NCBI GenBank assembly: GCA_963281255.1
Contig: OY725491.1
Span: forward strand, 3,596,001-3,660,000
Length of the DNA: 64,000 bases
Reading direction: 5' to 3'
From: Aphrocallistes beatrix
Taxonomy: Eukaryota; Porifera; Hexactinellida; Sceptrulophora; Aphrocallistidae
The position numbers were made by a program, and so were the translations under genes. The notes beneath the pieces are model-generated. The model did no database searches and was not told the DNA's origin. It worked only from the letters and a program-made list of their open reading frames with translations. Shown piece after piece: positions 35,395 to 47,729 of the stretch. Each line of letters starts with the position of its first letter. The first letter of the stretch is position 1.

Positions 35395-35692
35395 GGTAGT
35401 AAGAAACTGAAAAAGTATTAATCAAGAATTATTTAGAAGTCACTTCAATCTAGTAGAATTCGATAATGCCTATAGTAGCATAATACATTCTAGTTATAGA
35501 ATTAGCACTAAGACTAGAGCAGTATAGTAATATGAAATTTTTATATTCAACAGTCCTAAGAATTATGGGACAACCCTTGTATAAAACATATATTACAAAC
35601 TAGTGGAATCGGGGGCTCCTACCCCCCCGATTCCGGTTCCACACGACTCCTACTACTCTTCTACTGCTGATTCAATTGATTGCTCACGGTTC

Positions 35693-36058
35693 ACGATGGA
35701 GCAGTGTTTCATACGGAAAAAATACAGTGATTTTGAGGATTTTGACAAGACTATGGCTAAACCTACTGAGTCCGCTTCTCCTGCTGAATTCAAAGCTGAG
35801 ATAGACTGCAAAGAAGAAACAGCCCTCTCATCCAGATGGAATGCGAAGAGTATCCTCCATGACCAGATAGAGGAGGATAATCGAAAAATCAATAGACTCA
35901 GTGCGCACCTAGTCACCTGGTTAGGTCACAAGTACGCTCGTTGTGAACCAACCCAACCACGTATAGCCTGCTCTTCACTCTTGGTGGTGAGGCAGCGCCT
36001 GGGATTGCGTGAGGAGGTTGTGTATTGGGGCTTGTGGTGGTCACCGCTCCCTTCATGA
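35693..36058 (+). CDS. Hypothetical ORF fragment, unrecognised
   Basis: The frame is open from before 35603; the first ATG is near 35696. The product (MEQCFIRKKYSDFEDFDKTMAK..., then EFKAEIDCKEE and HDQIEEDNRKINRLSAHL) is charged, with a possible short helix, and shows no domain I know. It begins just beyond the mariner right end and may be an exon interrupted by that element. Could be chance. Confidence 0.25.
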   Translation, partial: TMEQCFIRKKYSDFEDFDKTMAKPTESASPAEFKAEIDCKEETALSSRWNAKSILHDQIEEDNRKINRLSAHLVTWLGHKYARCEPTQPRIACSSLLVVRQRLGLREEVVYWGLWWSPLPS

Positions 36059-36441
36059 GGTTGTGGTTTCTTTATGAAATACCCACACAATGAAAATCCA
36101 ATTAAACTATTTCTAAGCCACCTCATTATCTCGTAATTAGTGTAGCGTCCTATCCTTTTGATACATTTGTGTAGAGTACCGTGTTTGGGGAAAAACAAAT
36201 TGAATAGAAGTAGATAATTGTGGTATAATGGTGTTTTCTTTCAGTCATTAGCAAACTGATATTTGAATAATGGAACAGTGCCAGGGTGGACCGCCAATTG
36301 TTTCAGCTCCATCCGAGCTTTATACTAATAGTGGATGGGTGTGTTGATATTAAAGCAATCAGATTTGTACACTTCCATCGTTTGACCTCTTCATTTTTCA
36401 TCAGAGTCTTTGAGTATTCGAGTCTCCTTAAATTTTTAAGA

Positions 36442-37410
36442 ATGACTGAAGCGAGTATTGCCTCAAATGAGCTGTCTAGTAGTAGTGCGGGAAACCAGAA
36501 GCAAGAAATGACGAGTATATTGTGCATCGTATGTAAGAAGTCTCGCTGCTACACCAAATACCGGCGTCACCTGCAAACTCATGTCGCGAACGGAGAACTG
36601 AAGGCAGATGACGTGAGCAAGATAATGTTTCAGTGTCGTACTACGCGTTGCGACATTAAGCAGTCGCATCCTCCAGCAATCCAGCTAGGCTACACGTGTC
36701 AGTACATTAATGAAGGGAATAAAGCATGTGGACATGTGGTGCTTGACTTGAAGCGCCATCTTGTGACAGTCCACAAGCTAGACCGATGCTGCTCACTGTT
36801 TGAGGACTTGTGTGAGAAGGGATTCAAGCAAAAGCCATTGAAGCGTAGGCTGGATACCACGACCACCACGACCACCACCACCACCAATTCCTCCTCTTCC
36901 CTGATAGATGACAACAACCCGAACGCGGTGCCTTGTCAGCAAAAAGGTGGCAAACAGTCTTGCTCTCACGACATTGGCAATGCCATGGTATTAAATTCCG
37001 TAGGAGAGAGCATACGGAGATAGATAGACATTGGACTTGCATGGCAAATGTTCGAGTTCACTCGCGAAGCAGCCATTCCCATTCTCTTCCTCTCCCTATT
37101 TCATCTACTGACAGATCGGAAGCAGATAGAGTATACCAGTTCGAATCTGAGTCTGATTCAGATGATTGCGCTTTCGAACTGGCTGATGTGGCCAATCAAG
37201 CAGAAAGCAGCGAGGATGCCAACATTCCGTACATTCCGTTCCAACTCGTCTCCTCAAATGATAGTCCCACACCGCACCACACTCAAATAGGGGGCAGAAG
37301 CCGTGATGGTTCCGCTTGCAACAGCCTCCAGTTTATTGACACGGAGAAGATAGTGAAAGTGTTCCACGCCTTCATGCTGACGAAAGGAGGTGGGGGCAAG
37401 AGGAACACAC
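36442..37410 (+). pseudogene. Zinc-finger N-terminal part of a recombinase-like transposon gene, frameshifted and truncated
   Basis: From ATG 36442 the product has a Cys-Cys-His-His-like finger (CIVCKKSRCYTKYRRHLQTH) and a second one (CQYINEGNKACGHVVLDLKRHLVTVHK). A polythreonine run follows, from an ACC microsatellite (36858-36885). A frame change between about 36960 and 37040 leads to an acidic linker (YQFESESDSDD) and FIDTEKIVKVFHAFMLTKGGGGK. Zinc fingers followed by this kind of helical segment are typical upstream of tyrosine-recombinase domains in invertebrate Crypton-like genes; that is inference. A CCGTATT MITE truncates it at 37417. Confidence 0.4.
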
Positions 37411-37416
37411 CAATTA

Positions 37417-37556
37417 AAAAGGATAATGTAATGTTTCAAAAAGCACTTGTATCTAGTATGCCACTACTGAGAATACTAGTTGATATGATGTTCAGAGAAC
37501 TAAAATGCCCAGGCGTCCGACGCTTATTCGAGCCCCGGCGCTTATTCTAGGAAATA
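37417..37556. mobile_element. Partial CCGTATT MITE
   Basis: Matches the right half of 13419-13750 (GGATAATGTAATGTTTCAAA to GCGCTTATTC) and ends GGAAATACG. It is fused to the preceding gene and prolongs its frame artificially. Confidence 0.65.
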
Positions 37557-37557
37557 C

Positions 37558-37920
37558 GTTGTACAAAATTTAAAATATAAATATTGATTTTAGATTACTT
37601 AATTATTCATTAAGAATATCAATAAACCAAATTGCGTAATTTGTAAATAGTTTAGTTCAGGGTGTACAAAACCCTCTCGCAATTTTACTCGAGAGTGCCC
37701 ATAAAACCAGCACCCTCAAACTTAGTCCTATAATCTTAAAATCTTGCTCCCATCTGCCGCCGCGCCTGAAGATAATATGAGAAGTATTACTGTGCGATAC
37801 ATCAACTAATTTCAATTAAACCCTCCCGTATAATCTAACCCCACATTTATTCGGACTACTAGAGTATAGTCACGAGCTCCTCTCAAAAACCTTCTATATT
37901 TTAATAGATTATTCTAGGTA
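37558..37920 (+). repeat. Long terminal-type repeat, inverted copy of 40330-40690
   Basis: About 360 bp beginning TGTACAAAATTTAAA. It is the inverse of the segment ending at about 40690 (shared blocks AATCAATATTT, TTATTCATTAAGAATATC and CGAGAGTGCCCATAAAACCA). A shorter third copy lies at about 56745-57010. Confidence 0.75.
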
Positions 37921-38202
37921 CATGATCCAAAATCGAAGAAAATAATAAAGAACAAACATCAAACCTGTGAGAAGGATTGGATTGGATTGTATTCTCTCCC
38001 GCAAGATTATTCGCTTCGTCTACCACTTCTGTAACGAGACATACTATAGAAAGACTACATAAGGTGGCTAATTAAAACCAACATTAAATGCTTGTGGTTG
38101 ACTAATACAGCTGGGACTTTATTGTCAGATCGACCAAAACTTGAATATTACTGAAAAGCATTCCAATATTGTCAGTTTAAAGATGTTAAAACAGGTTAGG
38201 GA

Positions 38203-38935
38203 CATAGGTGTAGAATAGGGGGGGGCAGGGAGGGCATCGCCTCTCCATGCCTTGACCATGGGAGGGCGGCCATTACTAAAATCCCACCCCGCTCCTTCAT
38301 GAAGTAGCGTGTTATCTCACCCTTTTACCCAAATATTACGAGCTGATTTAAATCAAAAAACAAATATCCTAATTCATGTCTTTGCTGAATGAAAAAAACA
38401 TTTTTTTCTAAACTGGTTTCGTGACACAAACTTATCCAATAACTCTTGTCTTTTGTTTTTGTCCATCTCCTGGTTGTGTATGTGGATTCCGGCGACGTGG
38501 TTAAGGCGCTGTTGTGACATTGTGGTTCTCAAATGCGTTTTGATTCTACGCAGGCAGCTGAATGACCGCTCCGCGGAGCACGAGGTGCAAGGAAGGGTGC
38601 CATATAGCTGCAACACCTTGAACAAGTCTTTCGAGAATTGGACACGAGTCATGCCCTTCTTAAGCATTTCAAGGAACCCACTTAGTTCAAAGGTTATTAT
38701 CTTAACAAGTTTTCTATGTTTTATTAATATTCAAGCATGCCGGTAGTTAGAATTGACCAGTTTTGCCTGGTTTAAAATCAGTTTTGATAGGGCAAAACCA
38801 AGTTACTAGTCACTAACTTATTCTAGGCAAATACGTACTAGATACGACCAAAATTTCCCTGGGGGGTAGACAACCTAAATTTTTTCCTCACTCGTTATCG
38901 CCCCTCCATCGCATAACGATGTTGATACGCCAATG
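38203..38935 (-). mobile_element. Internally deleted hAT (733 bp)
   Basis: Imperfect ends CATAGGTGTAGAAT and CATTGGCGTATCAA, with 8-bp duplications GTTAGGGA and GTTAGTGA. Comparison with the uninterrupted partner arm near 58690 confirms that this block is an insertion. Confidence 0.72.
38374..38667 (-). pseudogene. hAT transposase C-terminal domain
   Basis: QLYGTLPCTSCSAERSFSCLRRIKTHLRTTMSQQRLNHVAGIHIH is the hAT dimerisation domain of the zinc-finger/TTF group. It ends KFVSRNQFRKKCFF. The BED finger and DDE core have been deleted, so only this terminal exon-like piece remains. Confidence 0.75.
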
Positions 38936-39006
38936 GTTAGTGACTGAAAATTATTTCAAAAATTTAATATTAGACATTTTAAAATTTGCAAAAACCTAAA
39001 TCATAA

Positions 39007-39265
39007 TCCTTACTATTAAAACTCGATTATTGTTTGTTTGTATATATATATATACATGTATATGTAACGAATTGATTGAAGAAACTGCCGGACACAGAAA
39101 GCTGATTTTTGGTATGTGGAAGTATTTTGGCTATAGCTCCAGTAATTTCTGAGTTCAGAGCAAAATGTCGACACATCATGGAATTATGACGTCATTGTCA
39201 CATTTTTAAAAGTTAAGCAACACAGTTATTCGGGCATAACTCAGCCATTATAGGAGATAGCAGGC
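39007..39265 (+). mobile_element. Helitron 5' portion
   Basis: A|TCCTTACTATTAAAACTCG at 39007, then the body up to TGACGTCA (39187-39194). The 3' end is lost and is followed by a short tandem repeat of an AATTTTAATAGACAATTG-like unit (39270-39345). Confidence 0.6.
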
Positions 39266-39524
39266 TGAATTTTAATAGAATGAATTTTAATAGACAATTG
39301 ATTAATAGACAATTGAATTTTAATAGACAACTGAATTTTAATAGACAAAAAAGCTAGTTTATTCTAAAAATAGATATATTACATCTATAGAACAGTCTAA
39401 ATTTAGCAACACTCATACACAGACACACACATACGTATAATTGGAAGTGTAACCGGAGATCTATTAAAAGGAGATAAATACGATAAATGTGCTCAAAAGT
39501 AAATAATAAAAAAATGTTGGGAAA

Positions 39525-40006
39525 ATGAGTACACATCAACGTGCATATAACATCCTCCCTAGTGATGATATCCAGTTCGTGCCAGAAAAGTTACGGATTG
39601 GGGAGTGCAATCAGAATATAATAATTGAGGAGAGAGCCGGCCAAAACAATATTCACTTGTGCAGAGACGTCATTGAACACATCTGGATTGAGGCGAGAGT
39701 AAACAGCTCCAGCTTACAATTCGAACAGATCAAAATACATTGACTACCCATATACGTCGTAGACGCCATCATTCTGATCATTGGCTAGACATCTTCGCGT
39801 CCTACAATGATGAACAATTCATGCAAGAATTTGGATGTGACCAGTTTCATGCATACAAAGAGCATGTTAAACAATATGGTATAACATTCCGGTGGAATCC
39901 ACCGAAGCCAACATTCGAGCAAAGGGGAGAAAAATTCAAGCAAGAGTATTTGCCAGGAGATAAAATGTTGGACTATCCACAATTAGAGATACTCACTTCC
40001 TTGTAG
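39525..40006 (+). pseudogene. Unrecognised conserved protein, arm copy 1 (one frameshift)
   Basis: ATG at 39525. The first frame has LPSDDIQFVPEKLRIGECNQ and AGQNNIHLCRDVIEHIW. A frameshift near 39725-39740 leads to TTHIRRRRHHSDHWLDIFAS, then FGCDQFHAYKEHVKQYG and DKMLDYPQLEILTSL. The basic RRRRHH patch is notable. The homologous region in the other arm (57150-57640, minus) encodes almost the same residues, with its frame intact across the point where this copy is broken. Coding conservation between the copies argues for a real protein carried by the repeat. I cannot assign a family. Confidence 0.45.
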
Positions 40007-40063
40007 TAGACTTTGTATTTGCAACAATCATGTACTATGTATGTAAATATCACGTGATTCATT

Positions 40064-40167
<104 letters not shown>

Positions 40168-40329
40168 CATTTGTCTGCTCCATATATTATTATATTGGAT
40201 CTATGATCCAATATAATAAAGTAGCACAGTTCTAAAATGAGTGATGGAGTCCGGCCAAGCACAAGTGGTGCACAGACCTGAGTATAAATGACATCACTAA
40301 TTTCCCTGGACTTTCAAAGGAATTCGCAT

Positions 40330-40690
40330 TATATATATTGAAGGTTTTTGAGAGGAGCATGTAAATATACTCTAGTGGTCCAAATAAATGGAGGGGGGGT
40401 TAGATTATACGGGAGGGTTTAATTGAAATTAGTTGATGTATCACACAGTAATACTTATCATATTATCTACAGGCACGGCGGCAGAGGGGAACAATATTTT
40501 AAGATTATAGGACTAGATTTGAGGGTGCTTGGTTTTATGGGCACTCTCGAGTAAAATTGCGAAAGGGTTTTGTACACCCTGAACTAAACTCTTTACAAAT
40601 TACAAATTACGCAATTCGGTTTATTGATATTCTTAATGAATAATTAAGTAATCTAAAATCAATATTTATATTTAAAGTTTTGTATACCTA
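40330..40690 (-). repeat. Inverted partner of 37558-37920
   Basis: See 37558-37920. It ends AAAGTTTTGTATA. The pair brackets about 3.1 kb. Confidence 0.72.
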
Positions 40691-40819
40691 CATCATTTAA
40701 TATAACAATTAGTGACAGTTGTACGATATTGTTGCAGTGATTATCACTGCCCAAATATGCCCACATACGAATCAAGAACCAAGTAACTAGAAATTTAGCC
40801 CACTAGCAACATCGTAGCC

Positions 40820-41745
40820 AAGGTTGGCTAATTAAACCCGTGCTGGGCAAAACCCCCTTTTGTGGGTTAAAGTGGGTTTTATTCTAATGTACTTGTAAAT
40901 CAAGTTAGTTCTAGCGATATCAATTGTTTGGATTGAAAATCCTTATTCTGGAAGTATTATATTAAGATTCCGTAATGATGTTTTTAAAAAGACCTGATTT
41001 ACGAACAATGGAATTACTTAAAACTACAACAATCTGAGGTGTTTTAAGTAAACAATCAAAGGATACTACTATTATATAGAGCAGTTTGTTCATCTTACCT
41101 ATTCTAATCATAGCGGTTACTACATGTGTAATGGCTAGTTTTGTTGGTGGCCCAGTGATCCTGTTCAAAGCTTTTTTCTAAAAGTAGAAGGTCCAAGGTG
41201 AGGTGCATAAATGCTTCAATTGAGCGGATATTTTCTAACTTTAGTTTAGTCCAGAACAAAGTTCGAAATAGATTAGGCTTAGAGAACCAGCAAAATTGGG
41301 AACCTGTCATCGCGAATTGAGAGGTTCAGTAGAGTTTGATTGGTGATTTGCTTTTCATTTGTTTTAGATTTTGATATGCATCTCTTACAATAAATATGCA
41401 TATATAATTAATTCAAGGAATTATCTAGGAGCGCGATACGCTCCTTTAGGCGTATAATTTTAAGCTGCAAAGTTTTTAGGAGCGTAAAAATTCAGAAAAA
41501 TACTCAATTTAGCCAATATTATAATGTTAGTATTTAGCGATTTAGGCGTATGAAAATTTAGAAATTTTAGATTAGGAGCGTATCTCTGGAAGGCTGTATA
41601 ATACCCTGAATTAATTATATCGTTGAATTTGTAAATAAGGACAATAACTAGGTAAATCCGTTGCTGGAGAATTAAACCCGGATTTTACCCGAGTTTAACC
41701 CACTGGGCTGGGCGAAACCTGTTAAATCCGGCTAAAATTCAAACC
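40820..41745 (+). mobile_element. hAT remnant with GGGTTTAA-type ends
   Basis: The left part has TTAAACCCGTGCTGGGCAAA and TGTGGGTTAAAGTGGG. The right end is the inverse of AGGGTTTGAATTTTAGCC. The interior at 41215-41310 reads ASIERIFSNFSLVQNKVRNRLGLE, the hAT dimerisation motif, then a stop. Related to 15672-16140. This block is absent from the partner inverted-repeat arm. Confidence 0.62.
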
Positions 41746-42678
41746 CTAATCATAGCAGTATGGAATGTGAAAACATAATATTCTTACAAATTGTCTTAAC
41801 CCTATCTCGAGTGATCCCTCTCACGACTTCGCTCGGTTAGCTGAGTGCAACTAGACGTACAAGACTCCTCTAAATTTAACAATGAATTGTGAATAGGTAA
41901 TTTCGTCCAAATAGCAAGATTGCAATAATTTGTTTTGAATCACAGGCACAGGGTCGAGATACTTTCTCAGAACAAATGTCGCCTTTTTCAAATTCATCCA
42001 TTTTGGTCTACATGACCACCACAAAAGCATGCTGAACTTGTCTAGCCGTACTCCCTTTCCCATAAAATCATCAAAGGTCACTAGAATACAAATGGCAACA
42101 CATCAACGAGTTTAAAATTTTGGCGTTTACAAATAAAATCAACAAAAATAGATTGATAAATATCCTTGATGATGTTTGAACAAACAGTACTTTCAACATA
42201 TTTTATGCGAACAAAAGGGTGTTTTAGACCACATAAGGGTGCGAGTTATTGGGAGGTGTCCCATTCAAGGCTCCATTTTCCATTCCAGACAACAATATGT
42301 CACAATAACAATGTACACATAACAGTAGATATGTAAGCACGTTACAATCAAGTGTAATTGGAATTTAGGTTAGTAAGAAATTGAGAAATGCGAAGATCAT
42401 CCATAATTTTCAAATTTCTAAAAATATCAATATGCGCATGTGTACGGTACATGGCTAAATTTAGAATTCTACCACCGCATTACAAAAACTAGTTATAATA
42501 TTATTAGTTTGTGAGGTGGAACAAATATGGCACTACAGCTGTATGTAATTAACGAGTTACTGAATCAATATAAGTATGGAAATAATTAATGTCATAACAA
42601 ATTCAAAAATGTCTTCTTTAGAACAAGAAACTATTTCTACATTTCGCAGCGCAGATCTCCCGAAGGTTTGCATTCCGG

Positions 42679-43738
42679 TTGATTTTTGAATCTAGCATGG
42701 AGTCAAGTGGATCTGACAATGAAGATGATTTCATATTCAAAGTCCCAACAACCTCAACTGATTTAATACCAGCTACATCCACGGCTACTGAGCTCGGATC
42801 TACTCTCTCTCAAGCCCTCTCTTCACAGACATCCGAAGAATCGGATAACATGACACCAGCTACCTCAGTTCATACCAAAAAGCGAGCACATAAACTCAAC
42901 ACTGGGAGGTTTCGGAATGGTGAGGGAGTCAAAAGAAAATCTACTTTCACACCATCCACTACAAAGCGATTACCGCTTCCTACTAGCACTCCGAAATCTA
43001 AAACACTATTATAGCAAGTGAAGTTTCCTCAGCCCAATAAATGCCTCAGGATTATGGTACAGAAGGATGGAGCTCAATCATTTCATGATCTCTACGTTCC
43101 TCATGCGCTCGCAAATAATTGATATCGATATACTGAGTACGTTATTAAGATGCACTGAGGCACACTGCACTGGTAAATTGAATCTATCAATACGCTTTTC
43201 GTGATGAGTTACAATCATATCTCTTGCTGAAATGCAGTCGCTGCCATCTTGTGCTTGCTGAATTTCCTACATCCTCTCCGGTTAGAATGAAACCTAATGA
43301 AGCAGTGAACGATCCTCAAATGCTTTACCGGATAAAGTCGGAAGTCAACGTTAGAGCTGTACTTCTATGAGCTGAAGTGATTTTTGACTGACCTGCAATC
43401 TCCTTGATATACAAAATATCTGGCATAGAATGTCCAAGTCTCTACTCGCGCAATTGGTCTATTCTACTGATAAAATATGCCAGCAATCCATGTCCATGAC
43501 AGCAAAAGAAGTGAGAGCCAAAGCTGAGTCATCTAACATTCCTGGTTGCAAGGTATGCGCGGTGAGCTTTGACGGATCTTGGCACAGGCGCGGACATTTT
43601 AGTAATCAAGGATTCGCCGGGGCTATTGAAGTCAAAACGGGGAAAGTCCTTGACTACGTCCTTTACGAACGCGTGTGTAACAAATGTATCAGATGGACGG
43701 AAGAACGTAAGACAGACGATTATTCTCGGATAGTATGA
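42679..43738 (+). pseudogene. Mutator-like transposase, third copy, fragmentary
   Basis: The first ORF (42679-43014) is Ser/Thr/acid-rich with KKRAHKLNTGRFRNGEG, like the disordered leader of such proteins. The second (43430-43738) is the core start: VCAVSFDGSWHRRGHFSNQG with the first catalytic Asp, then AIEVKTGKVLDYV and CNKCIRW. The frames between do not join cleanly, and nothing after RIV is preserved. No 2A motif is visible in this copy. Confidence 0.6.
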
Positions 43739-43792
43739 ACGTTTTAACCTGAGAGCCTACCTTCTTGTAATGGAGTCTTGCAAGTGCTCGCT

Positions 43793-44076
43793 CAACAGTA
43801 CGTTTCCTGACGTCAATATTTAAATTTGCATGCAGATAGTTTTTGCTCCATTAGACCTACGAATCTGTTGCGAAAGACTTTCATTTATTGCCTGATACTG
43901 TACTGCTGGTCTACCGGCACCTACCCCATGTTCAAGCCTGTGGCCTGTCTTAACGCGGTTGAGTATATTGTAGACCGTTGCCAGACTAACGGATAAAAGT
44001 TGAGATATAGCCCGAGGAGTGTGCTTACCAACTTCGGATAATATCCTAATTGTTCCCGCTTATGTTTCTGAGACAT
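43793..44076 (-). pseudogene. Tc1-like transposase N-terminal (DNA-binding) fragment
   Basis: From ATG at 44076 (minus): RILSEVGKHTPRAISQLLSV and SLATVYNILNRVKTG form the helix-turn-helix. GVGAGRPAVQ is the hook, and INESLSQQIRRSNGAKTI the second helix set. The catalytic domain is missing. It complements the part that is missing from the Tc1 at 3328-4375 but need not be the same family. Confidence 0.6.
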
Positions 44077-44292
44077 TAAAAAAAGTTTGTAAGCTATTTA
44101 ATGAAAATATATTTAATAAAAACATAGAGATTGAAAAAAATGACAAACACTATGAAGCCTCCCAAGATTCGACAGCCGCAACCTGTAAAGTAAAGTACAA
44201 GTTGCTATCATAAGCATTCTAGTAGTTCCACAACATACAGAAATATAAACAAAATTGATTTCGTCTATGAGCAGTGTCTCAGTGGCGGGCCC

Positions 44293-45016
44293 CAGGGTTG
44301 GAAAAAAAATCTATTTATTTGATTTAAATCATATTTATTTGATTAAAATTAGATTTTTATATATTTTTATCTATAACCATTTAGTCTTGTTTATTTTTAT
44401 TTACTCATAATCAAGTAGAATTCTAGAAAAAATTTAACATTATCTACGTATAATAGAATGTTTTAATGATTGAAGACGAAAAATTAGTATAAATATTAAT
44501 GAAGAAAGCGAAAAATTAGAGTATGTATTAATGTACGTAGAACTAGAAGAAATTATTTATGAGTATTCATCAGCTTGTATATAAATACTAATTTTCATGC
44601 TTTAGCAATACCTAATCTATTCCTAACTTTTGAATGTATAAAACCAAATGTTGAAAATATTCTCTCTATCCCAGCACTTGATGCCACGCCTCCAAGAATT
44701 TGGCGGCAAAGTGTTTCGTCCAGACATTATGAATCACAAGCGGCGAGATTTACGATATATTATTAGTATGAATAATAGGCAGCCTTAGTATATATACGTA
44801 CTATATATAAACATATCGAAGCCATTATTAAGTATTATTAACGATACATCTATTGTTCTCTGAAGCCATCACACTTTTATCAAATAAGAAACATTGAAGA
44901 AATTTCGAAAAGGAAATATATTCCAAAAAATCAAATAACAGGATTTGGATTTTTTTAAGTGATTTAAATCATGATTTAAATCAATGATTTAAATCAAATG
45001 AATTAAATCAGAACAA
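44293..45016 (-). mobile_element. Deleted hAT with TGATTTAAATCA subterminal repeats
   Basis: The left end CAGGGTTGGAAAAAAAATC and an inverse-like right end (...CAACACTG) each carry several GATTTAAATCA palindromes. On the minus strand, 44680-44575 reads SSAGIERIFSTFGFIHSKVR then NRLGIAKA, the hAT dimerisation motif. No clean 8-bp duplication was seen. Confidence 0.6.
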
Positions 45017-45473
45017 CACTGATGAGCACAACTAATTGCATTGATAGTACTTGGTTTTCTAACTAAAACAAAATTCTAAATAATTATGCCGTCCTACTGT
45101 ATAAACAGTTGAAATATTCTAACAACAAATGCAATGTATTCTATAATGACCATCAATTGAATCAGTAATAGAATAATTGCATTTGTTATCATCTAGTCGT
45201 GTTGAAAGAGGTATTATAGGATGTCTTTGAACTATTTTAGAGAGAATAATATATTCCATCAGTCGATACTACTTTAACTAATAATAATATATTCACTAAA
45301 TAGATTTGTCGAGATGATTATACAGATGGTGATAATTTCGCCACTTAAAGTAGCTCAAAATAGAATCGGGGCGCTTAAAGCAGCCACACATGACATAACG
45401 TCAAGAAAGGCGAAAATTACAGGAAATACAGCTAGCCAGCCTTCAAATCCTGGATTCGTCTGCACAAAAATTC
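45017..45473. other. No gene recognised
   Basis: AT-rich. The 3' hairpin end of the Helitron that runs into this side was not found. Confidence 0.4.
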
Positions 45474-47083
45474 CTATGAACTACTGTAATAAAATGGATC
45501 GAAATGGTATAGCATGTCGCTGTTGTGTGGTCGATGTAGTACTACACGTAACCTCTGACCATTAAAGGTAGGGTCACATAGGGAAATAGTGGGCACAATA
45601 TTGTGTGCATAAATGGTGTCCACTCTCCAAAACTGGTGATCATTATTAGTTGCATTGATCACTAATAAATATTTAGATGTGCTAGAGCACCACATATAGC
45701 TAATTCTACATTCGTACCCCATTCGCTTGGAGTATTGATTAGCTCAAAACGATCGTCCAACTCCTCTTCACTTGTAATCCCAGACATGTGTATGACATTT
45801 AAAGTGTGTTCTGGACTATTACAGAATTTTGTAATCAATTTTGATCTCAAATCGTCGTAATGTTTCTCAGTACCAAATATGATATGAGATAAAGAACGGT
45901 AAAGACAATTACCTTCCCCAATGACAGGACACAGATTTAAAGTGTCCCCAAACATTTGTGATAGCCGTATTCGTAGGGATCTATAATATAGTCCTAAACA
46001 GATCAATAATATTCACAAAAGTGTTCTCATAGACTGCAATCAACTCAGGATTCATGTCAATGCTTATGGCTAACTGAGTCCTCAAGTTCTGTGAGAAGCG
46101 ATTGACAGTACCTGTAGAGATACTGCTGCTCTAATAGGAATTGAGGGTTGACTGGGAGCTGGATCCCTATCATATCTGTCATCCTCGGAGCGCCTCCGTA
46201 AGTCTGCAGAAGAAAATGAAATTTCACTCAATGATATATCCATTTGAGAAAGATCCATGGTATCATTAAGGGATGGATTGATATTATGGTTTTGGAATCC
46301 CTCAAGGTAGACCACATTCCTAATCCAAACGCCACCCGAAGTGGAATAGTTTGCCCCGCAAACCATTACTTTCAAGCCCTTAGGGTTCTTAACTCGACTT
46401 AGGGCAACGTACAATTGCCCATGACTGAATATAGCATCAGTAGATGCTAGAAAGATACCAACAGATTCTAGACTCTGCCCCTGCCCTTTGTTAATTGTTA
46501 TACAATAGGCAAGGCGAATGGGAAACTGTTTCAGTCTGAGAACAAACGGAAAATCTGTTTCAGATGGAGTCATTATAAATTGCGAGGAATGAACACTCGT
46601 TTGCCACAATCGACACCTGTGGCAATTTCAACATCTATAACATTGTTTGAAAATTCTAATTAACAATCGCGTGCCATTACACATCCCATTCGTGGGATCG
46701 AGACTGCGCAAGAGTATAATTGACGCATACTCCTTAAGGTAGAGGCGGTGTGGAGGCAAGCTAGTGACGTAATAGAATTAAGGTATTCAGTAGGATACAT
46801 AGCTGTCTGACTGGTATCTACTGAGTCTGCACTCAGTAATACCTTTACTTCACCAGGAAGTTGATCAACACGTATTTATTTATCGTTTCAGGTGCTCATT
46901 TTTAGGAGACATCATAATACGCGGCGTGATGTAATAACGATCATTAAAGTGTTCTTTAATGTTACCATATATAGCAGTGGCTAAGTCTGCAATATACTCA
47001 CCACGTACTACATATTTGTGATCTAGTAAATGAATCATGTTATTCTCATCATGAGGCTCAGTACCTTCTCCTACCCTCAATAA
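45474..47083 (-). pseudogene. Helitron helicase C-terminal half and OTU domain
   Basis: It continues the gene interrupted at 47083. LLRVGEGTEPHDENNMIHLLD and DLATAIYGNIKEHF belong to the helicase. A decayed block follows with VLLSADSVDTSQTAMYPTEY and NGMCNGTRLLIRIF. Then come [20 protein letters not shown] and [20 protein letters not shown], helicase motifs V and VI. After a linker ([20 protein letters not shown]) an OTU protease domain follows: VIGEGNCLYRSLSHIIFG with the catalytic Cys, then TNVELAICGALAHLNI. The last exon-like piece ends near 45474. Stops and frame changes separate the blocks. Confidence 0.78.
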
Positions 47084-47117
47084 CAGGGCCGTAGACAAGG
47101 GGGGGGGCTTGGGGGGC

Positions 47118-47148
47118 TTAAGCACAGTGGTTTATTGACAGGGAGTTG
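47118..47148 (+). promoter_or_regulatory. Left end of RAG1-like element: duplication TTAAG, heptamer CACAGTG, conserved GGGAGTTG
   Basis: TTAAG (47118-47122) is the target duplication. CACAGTG (47123-47129) is the terminal heptamer, continuing GTTTATT as at the other end. After an 11-nt spacer, GGGAGTTG (47141-47148) is also shared with the other end. Confidence 0.88.
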
Positions 47149-47729
47149 ACCAATTTTTTGACCTCTTCTGATCTCATTAAAAACGCTTTTATCGTGTTCA
47201 GCATACTCTAGAACCTAGGTAACTGCATTTGCAGTTAAAAATTCCGAGCAGAATTAGAAATATGATGCAGGATATACAGTTGAATGGCTAAATATAGATT
47301 GAGAAATTTTGTGGTTTCAAAATCATGCATCAGTTCAAACTCGTGTTACTCGTTTGGTTTATATTAGAATGAGTTAAGACTTTCACAGTGTCTAATTATA
47401 GTATAAATCATCCTAAAACTGTTGAATACTCCTTATATAATTGATTGACCTTCAGTACAATTTTCATTGAAAGATATGATTCGCTGAAAGTGTCCGAACT
47501 TAAATTATTTGCATTGATAGTTCGTAAACTTGTGGTGTCGTCTCATGTCGTGTTAGTAGTCCTATTTTTATCTAAAGTTTAACCAATTAACTTGAATTTT
47601 AACCACTTTCCAGCCCCGCGCAACCCCGCGCAAGTGGAAATATTTCAGTATATAAATGCTCGCCATCAATATTACATACTATTTAGTGCTATTTCTTTAT
47701 TAAGACTACAAGCTTTTCTCTATACCAAA

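Larger units (their letters stand above)
34290..35579 (-). mobile_element. Mariner element with complete ends (1290 bp)
   Basis: Ends CAAGGGTTGTCCCATAATTC on both sides (TAGGACT or TTAGGACT next), flanked by TA (34288-34289 and 35580-35581). The transposase inside is broken. Confidence 0.82.

Noticed and set aside
36699-36917. Poly-Val minus-strand ORF
   Set aside because: Antisense of the ACC repeat encoding polythreonine.
47123-47170. A canonical RSS nonamer (ACAAAAACC) beside the heptamer
   Set aside because: No match at 12 or 23 nt at either end; only the shared GGGAGTTG is supported.
47592-47729. Start of the RAG1-like protein 46 codons upstream
   Set aside because: The upstream frame begins with TTG, not ATG; the first ATG in good context is at 47730.
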